A program made the position numbers and the translations under genes. From contig NZ_NQOU01000002.1 of assembly GCF_003576595.1 (NCBI RefSeq), positions 372,001-436,000 of the forward strand: a stretch of DNA of 64,000 nt. Reading direction: 5' to 3'. Under the pieces are notes generated by a model. The model ran no database searches, had not been told where the DNA came from, and saw only the letters and a program-made list of their open reading frames with translations. Every line of letters starts with the position of its first letter. Within the stretch, counting starts at the first letter, position 1. The stretch is from Neopusillimonas maritima (GTDB lineage Bacteria; Pseudomonadota; Gammaproteobacteria; Burkholderiales; Burkholderiaceae_B). This document shows positions 61,027-64,000 of the stretch, piece by piece.

Positions 61027-61034
61027 TATATAAC

Positions 61035-61325
61035 ATGATTAGAACGTTCCGCGATCAATGGCTGGATGATTATTACTTTCAGGGAATAAGATCACCCAAT
61101 ATACCGAGCCTTATTGAAAACGCACTAAAACGCAAACTTGATATTCTTCATATTGCAGTAGGCGAAAAAGATTTAAGGACACCCCCGGGAAATCGCTTCG
61201 AACATCTTGAAGGTAAGTTGAAAGGTTGGTGTTCAATTCGTGTGAACAAGCAATACCGCTTGATATTTCAATGGAGCTCAGGCGAGGCTAGTGGGGTTTA
61301 TCTTGATCCTCATACGTACAGATAA
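61035..61325 (+). CDS. higB: HigB-type (RelE/ParE superfamily) toxin
   Basis: A 96-residue mRNA interferase-like toxin: start MIRTFRDQWLDDYYFQGIRS, central KLDILHIAVGEKDLRTPPGN, RFEHLEGKLKGWCSIRVN and end YLDPHTYR, which match the HigB branch. It would cleave mRNA at the ribosome unless bound by HigA. Toxin-first gene order, normal for HigBA. A/T-rich relative to the tat genes, consistent with a mobile module. The symbol is by family. Confidence 0.9.
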   Translation: MIRTFRDQWLDDYYFQGIRSPNIPSLIENALKRKLDILHIAVGEKDLRTPPGNRFEHLEGKLKGWCSIRVNKQYRLIFQWSSGEASGVYLDPHTYR

Positions 61326-61337
61326 GAGGTAACACTT

Positions 61338-61655
61338 ATGGTTGAAGCATTGAAAATTCCGGCTCATCAACCTACCAGTGTGGGCACTATGCTTAAAAAA
61401 GAATTTCTGGAGCCTTTGGGAATTACACAAGGCGAACTGGCAAAAGCAATGGGAGTTGGCCGTAAAACCGTTAATGAACTATGTGGAGGTCGGCGTGGGA
61501 TCACGGCCGACACCGCGTTCTTACTCGCAAAGGTTTTGGGGACTACACCCGATTTTTGGCTAAACTTGCAAGTCATTAATGATATGTGGCTAGCGAAACA
61601 TAATGAAGTTTTGGCACACAAAATAGAACAAGCAAAGCCGCTAGTGGCCGCATAA
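61338..61655 (+). CDS. higA: HigA-type antitoxin, XRE family
   Basis: A 105-residue helix-turn-helix antitoxin: ITQGELAKAMGVGRKTVNEL is the DNA-binding unit, then CGGRRGITADTAFLLAKVLG and TTPDFWLNLQVINDMW, the HigA/VapI signature. Located 12 bp after higB. Neutralises the toxin and represses the operon through the palindrome at 61003-61026. Confidence 0.92.
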   Translation: MVEALKIPAHQPTSVGTMLKKEFLEPLGITQGELAKAMGVGRKTVNELCGGRRGITADTAFLLAKVLGTTPDFWLNLQVINDMWLAKHNEVLAHKIEQAKPLVAA

Positions 61656-61703
61656 CCATAGCGCATTGTTTGCGCAAATAAACGAATTCGTATCTCTTTT
61701 ATT

Positions 61704-61741
61704 CGGCCCCAATAACGCCAGTTTTGGGGCCGTTTTCTTTT
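61704..61741 (+). terminator. Rho-independent terminator of higBA
   Basis: Stem CGGCCCCAA/TTGGGGCCG (9 bp, 11-base loop) followed by TTTTCTTTT, 48 bp after the higA stop codon. Confidence 0.88.
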
Positions 61742-61864
61742 GCTTTTCAAGCAAACATTCAGTGAACTTAAGCTGAGTTATCCATAAGGTTTTACCCTAA
61801 TAAACAGCCCGAAATGGCCTCTTTCCATTGACAGGAAGGGGCTATTTTACTTATCATATATAGG

Positions 61865-61878
61865 TACTATCGATAGTA
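61865..61878. promoter_or_regulatory. Palindrome TACTATCGATAGTA
   Basis: Exact 14-bp palindrome with the same ATCGAT centre as the higBA operator and a TATAAC element 10 bp further on (61885-61890). It may be an operator for the downstream genes or a second site for HigA. Confidence 0.4.
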
Positions 61879-61989
61879 AGATAGTATAACACGACGTTAG
61901 CACAATCGCAAATGTTTTTTACGGCGAATTGTGTGGCGCATGTGTTGAAACGACTGTGTGTAATGAAACGAGCAGCATTCAGGCAGTAC

Positions 61990-62013
61990 CGGCCATCGCT
62001 TCTGCGATGGCCG
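61990..62013 (+). other. Perfect hairpin just before the DUF1116 gene
   Basis: CGGCCATCGC and GCGATGGCCG form a 10-bp stem with a TTCT loop, ending 15 bp before the start codon and followed by CTTTC. A 5'-leader structure or a residual terminator of an upstream unit. Confidence 0.6.
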
Positions 62014-62028
62014 CTTTCAGGGGGTTAA

Positions 62029-63099
62029 ATGAGCAATACAGCACAACTAACACGTATGGTTCGCCTAGGCGAGGCCTTGCCAAACCTACCCGAACAGGCA
62101 CTGTTCCACGCCGGGCCACCTTACAAAGAAAGCCCGCCAGACGCGGTATTGAACGCAGCGGCGCAAGCCGCCGTCATGGAAGGATGGGCCACCGACACCG
62201 ACGCCGCGCGCGGCTTGCTTTTGCAATCGCCGCCGGCCATTAAATTGCTGCCGGCGCAAGATCACGGCCTGGTCGTTCCATTAGCCCAAGTAGCCGGGCC
62301 CTCCACCTGGTGTGTTGAAGTGGGCAACGAAGCATTGAAGGTGTACTCACCGGTTAGCGAAGGGCCTGCACCCGCATTGCGGTTCGGCTCCATCGACCCC
62401 CTATGCCGCGAACGCGCACAGAATGACTGCAAGCAATTCGCCGACCACATCAACCCTTTGTTGGAAAACGCGCCCATTCATCCGGAAGCGCTGATGCAGC
62501 AGGCCCTGCAATTGGGTGACGACGGCCACGCAATTGTGAGCGCCGGAACAAAACTATGGGTCAACGCACTTGAAAAGCTACCCGACGCCACCCGTGAAAA
62601 AATCCTGACCAATGCCGGCTTCGCACTCACCACCTGGATGGCCTATTGCAGTTGGAAGCTGCACACCTCTTCCAGCGCCATTAACGCCATTGGCGCCAAC
62701 GGCATTGAGTTCGGCGTGAAATTCAAAAACACAAACGAATGGATCACGGTCAGCGCACCGCCGCCCAGCGGCCCCCGCTTCAAGCCCGATCATCCGGCAC
62801 AAGCCCTGGGTGCCATCGGCGATAGCGCCGTGGTCGACGCCTGCGGCTATGGCGGGCAGGCATTGAAAAACGCCCCTACGCTGCTGACCGAATGGAAAGA
62901 CTACCTGCCAGACGATGCCACGACACGGCCAGACCACATTCTTTGCCCTGAAAGCGGTTGCATCGACCCGGCGCGCATCCAGGCAGCTCGCCTTGCTCCC
63001 ATCATCAACCTGGCCATTCTTGATCGTCAGGGCGCCGATACCCCGATTGGCCGCGGCCATTACTGCCCGCCGCTTTCCGTCTTTCAACAACCTTCTTAA
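62029..63099 (+). CDS. DUF1116 (YlbE/AllG-like) family protein
   Basis: A 356-residue protein similar to DUF1116: DAARGLLLQSPPAIKLLPAQ, DHGLVVPLAQVAG, a region EGPAPALRFGSIDPLCRERA and the family-type QLGDDGHAIVSAGTKLWV, then FKNTNEWITVSAPPPSGPR. DUF1116 relatives (AllG) take part with FdrA/AllF and AllH in carbamoyl transfer in allantoin breakdown; none of those partners is here. The usual M-G-D-E-x-H reads L-G-D-D-G-H. First gene of a catabolic-looking set with an SDR and a Rieske oxygenase. Function unassigned; length is somewhat short for the family. Confidence 0.75.
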   Translation: MSNTAQLTRMVRLGEALPNLPEQALFHAGPPYKESPPDAVLNAAAQAAVMEGWATDTDAARGLLLQSPPAIKLLPAQDHGLVVPLAQVAGPSTWCVEVGNEALKVYSPVSEGPAPALRFGSIDPLCRERAQNDCKQFADHINPLLENAPIHPEALMQQALQLGDDGHAIVSAGTKLWVNALEKLPDATREKILTNAGFALTTWMAYCSWKLHTSSSAINAIGANGIEFGVKFKNTNEWITVSAPPPSGPRFKPDHPAQALGAIGDSAVVDACGYGGQALKNAPTLLTEWKDYLPDDATTRPDHILCPESGCIDPARIQAARLAPIINLAILDRQGADTPIGRGHYCPPLSVFQQPS

Positions 63100-63111
63100 G
63101 CAGGAACAAAA

Positions 63112-63867
63112 ATGACGCTACAGAACAAAGTTGCACTGATCACCGGGGGGGCAATGGGCATTGGCTTTGCCGTCAGTGAACACCTGGCCGAACAAGGCGC
63201 TCGCATTGTGATTGCCGACCTGAACAACGCGCAGGCCGCAGCCGAGAAACTCAAGCAGAAAGGCCATCAGGCCATCGGCGTGCAAGCCAATGTGGCCGAA
63301 GAAGGCGATACGGAACATATGGCAAAGGCCGCCGTCGACGCCTTCGGCCAAATCGATATTTTGGTCAACAACGCAGCCATTTTTTCATCGATTCAACAAA
63401 AACCGTTTGAACAATTAACCGCGCAGGAATGGCGTTCGCTGGTCGACGTCAACGTTATCGGCCAGTTCCTTTGCTGCAAAGCCGTGCTACCTGCGTTCAA
63501 GGGGCAGGGCGGCGGGCGCATTATCAATATTTCCTCGGGCGTGGCCTTCAAGGGTAACCCGCACATGCTGCACTACGTTGCCTCCAAAGGCGCCATTGTC
63601 TCCATGACACGGGCCCTGGCAACCGAACTGGGGGAACACAACATTCTGGTGAACAGCGTGGCCCCCGGCTTCACACTGAGCGAAGGCGTGATGAAAAACG
63701 CCGAGCTGGCCAAACGCTCATCGCAATTTTCCGTCCGGGGCCGCGCCCTTGCGCGCGACATGCACCCCAATGATTTAGTGGGTGCCGTGGCATTTTTCGC
63801 CGGGCCGGGCTCCGCTTTCATTACCGGGCAAACGCTTGTGGTCGACGGTGGGTCGTACTACCACTAA
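63112..63867 (+). CDS. SDR family oxidoreductase
   Basis: A 251-residue classical SDR: TGGAMGIG cofactor motif (about 10-17), NNAA in place of NNAG, catalytic Ser in NISSGVAFKG, and the Tyr-Lys pair in HYVASKGAIVSM. The end GSAFITGQTLVVDGGSYYH is standard. It lies 12 bp after the DUF1116 gene and 21 bp before a Rieske oxygenase gene, so they are probably one operon. Substrate unknown; oxidation of a dihydrodiol or alcohol from ring hydroxylation would fit. Confidence 0.93.
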   Translation: MTLQNKVALITGGAMGIGFAVSEHLAEQGARIVIADLNNAQAAAEKLKQKGHQAIGVQANVAEEGDTEHMAKAAVDAFGQIDILVNNAAIFSSIQQKPFEQLTAQEWRSLVDVNVIGQFLCCKAVLPAFKGQGGGRIINISSGVAFKGNPHMLHYVASKGAIVSMTRALATELGEHNILVNSVAPGFTLSEGVMKNAELAKRSSQFSVRGRALARDMHPNDLVGAVAFFAGPGSAFITGQTLVVDGGSYYH

Positions 63868-63888
63868 TGCTTTTAAAGGAGTTAAACA

Positions 63889-64000
63889 ATGGAATTCGTC
63901 AAAAATACTTGGTATCCCGTCACCTGGTCAAACGAGGTTGACCGCACACTCACCCGTCATATGATCGCCAACGAGCCTGTTGTGGTTTTCCGTCGCCAAG
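63889..64000 (+). CDS. VanA-like Rieske oxygenase, N-terminal part
   Basis: The frame starts at ATG 63889 after AAAGGAG and runs off the right edge after 37 codons. The reading MEFVKNTWYPVTWSNEVDRT continues to NEPVVVFRRQ, the standard opening of vanillate O-demethylase-type (VanA, phthalate-family) monooxygenases. The Rieske ligands would follow outside the window. Cotranscribed with the SDR and DUF1116 genes by spacing. Confidence 0.75.
   Translation, partial: MEFVKNTWYPVTWSNEVDRTLTRHMIANEPVVVFRRQ

Larger units (their letters stand above)
61742..62028. other. Intergenic stretch between higBA and the DUF1116 gene
   Basis: No gene is evident. It holds an imperfect stem-loop with a T-run (AAATGGCCTCTTTCC with GGAAGGGGCTATTTT, 61812-61848), a palindrome TACTATCGATAGTA at 61865-61878 followed by TATAAC, and a perfect hairpin at 61990-62013. 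The promoter for the DUF1116/SDR/oxygenase genes should lie here. Confidence 0.5.

Overview
The window looks like a chromosomal segment of a betaproteobacterium, order Burkholderiales and probably family Alcaligenaceae. The main support is the core block mlaF-mlaE-mlaD-mlaA-mlaC, ABC/ABC-2 exporter, bolA-like, murA, hisG-D-B-H-A-F-I-E, tatABC preceded by gltBD, a layout I know from Bordetella/Achromobacter-type genomes. GC-rich coding sequence with tight ATGA overlaps and an rpoH gene with its sigma-32 box agree. No rRNA, tRNA or CRISPR array was seen.

Layout. (1) 1-1.6 kb: the start of a molybdenum-hydroxylase large subunit that runs off the left edge, and an AraC regulator, both looser in base usage than the rest. 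(2) 1.7-1.9 kb: the 3' relic of a group II intron. (3) 2.1-3.1 kb: rpoH with a CIRCE (HrcA) operator set inside its promoter. (4) 3.5-6.6 kb: a PepSY membrane protein, DUF2271, DUF4198 and ApbE, behind a Fur-box-like site; probably an iron-regulated periplasmic flavin/redox system. (5) 6.6-20.1 kb: a MarR regulator facing a long catabolic operon: a two-subunit indolepyruvate oxidoreductase-type enzyme, a Rieske dioxygenase (alpha and beta), an acyl-CoA ligase, a thiolase-fold protein, a DUF35/SDR fusion, a cyclase-family hydrolase, an SDR and an MFS transporter. (6) 20.3-21.7 kb: NYN-domain and SIMPL-domain proteins. (7) 21.8-32.4 kb, minus strand: a branched-chain-amino-acid-type ABC importer with fused LivH-LivM, a succinate-dehydrogenase-like flavoprotein, a stand-alone 2Fe-2S protein, and a fused hydantoinase/5-oxoprolinase. 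(8) 32.5-39.3 kb: glutathione-dependent formaldehyde oxidation (fghA and the class III alcohol dehydrogenase), then a second Rieske dioxygenase with its own ferredoxin, an ABC binding protein and a divergent LysR regulator. (9) 39.3-61 kb: a RAYT-like protein without catalytic residues, gltBD, the Mla lipid-transport genes, an ABC-2 exporter, ibaG, murA, the his operon and tatABC. (10) 61-64 kb: a HigBA toxin-antitoxin pair with a palindromic operator, then a DUF1116 protein, an SDR and the start of a VanA-like Rieske oxygenase.

How it works together. Regions 5, 7, 8 and 10 are accessory catabolic modules for aromatic or heterocyclic acids, set around conserved housekeeping operons. The most unusual is region 5. 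There a CoA ligase, a thiolase-fold protein without the usual Cys/His, an OB-fold DUF35 domain fused to a catalytically dead SDR, and a separate intact SDR together resemble the BbsA/B/C/D beta-oxidation module of anaerobic toluene degradation, but they sit beside an oxygen-dependent dioxygenase. Region 7 joins an SDH-like two-subunit dehydrogenase without a membrane anchor to an ATP-dependent amidohydrolase and a dedicated importer. Two genes usual in such core blocks are absent from their expected places: mlaB after mlaC, and hisC between hisD and hisB.
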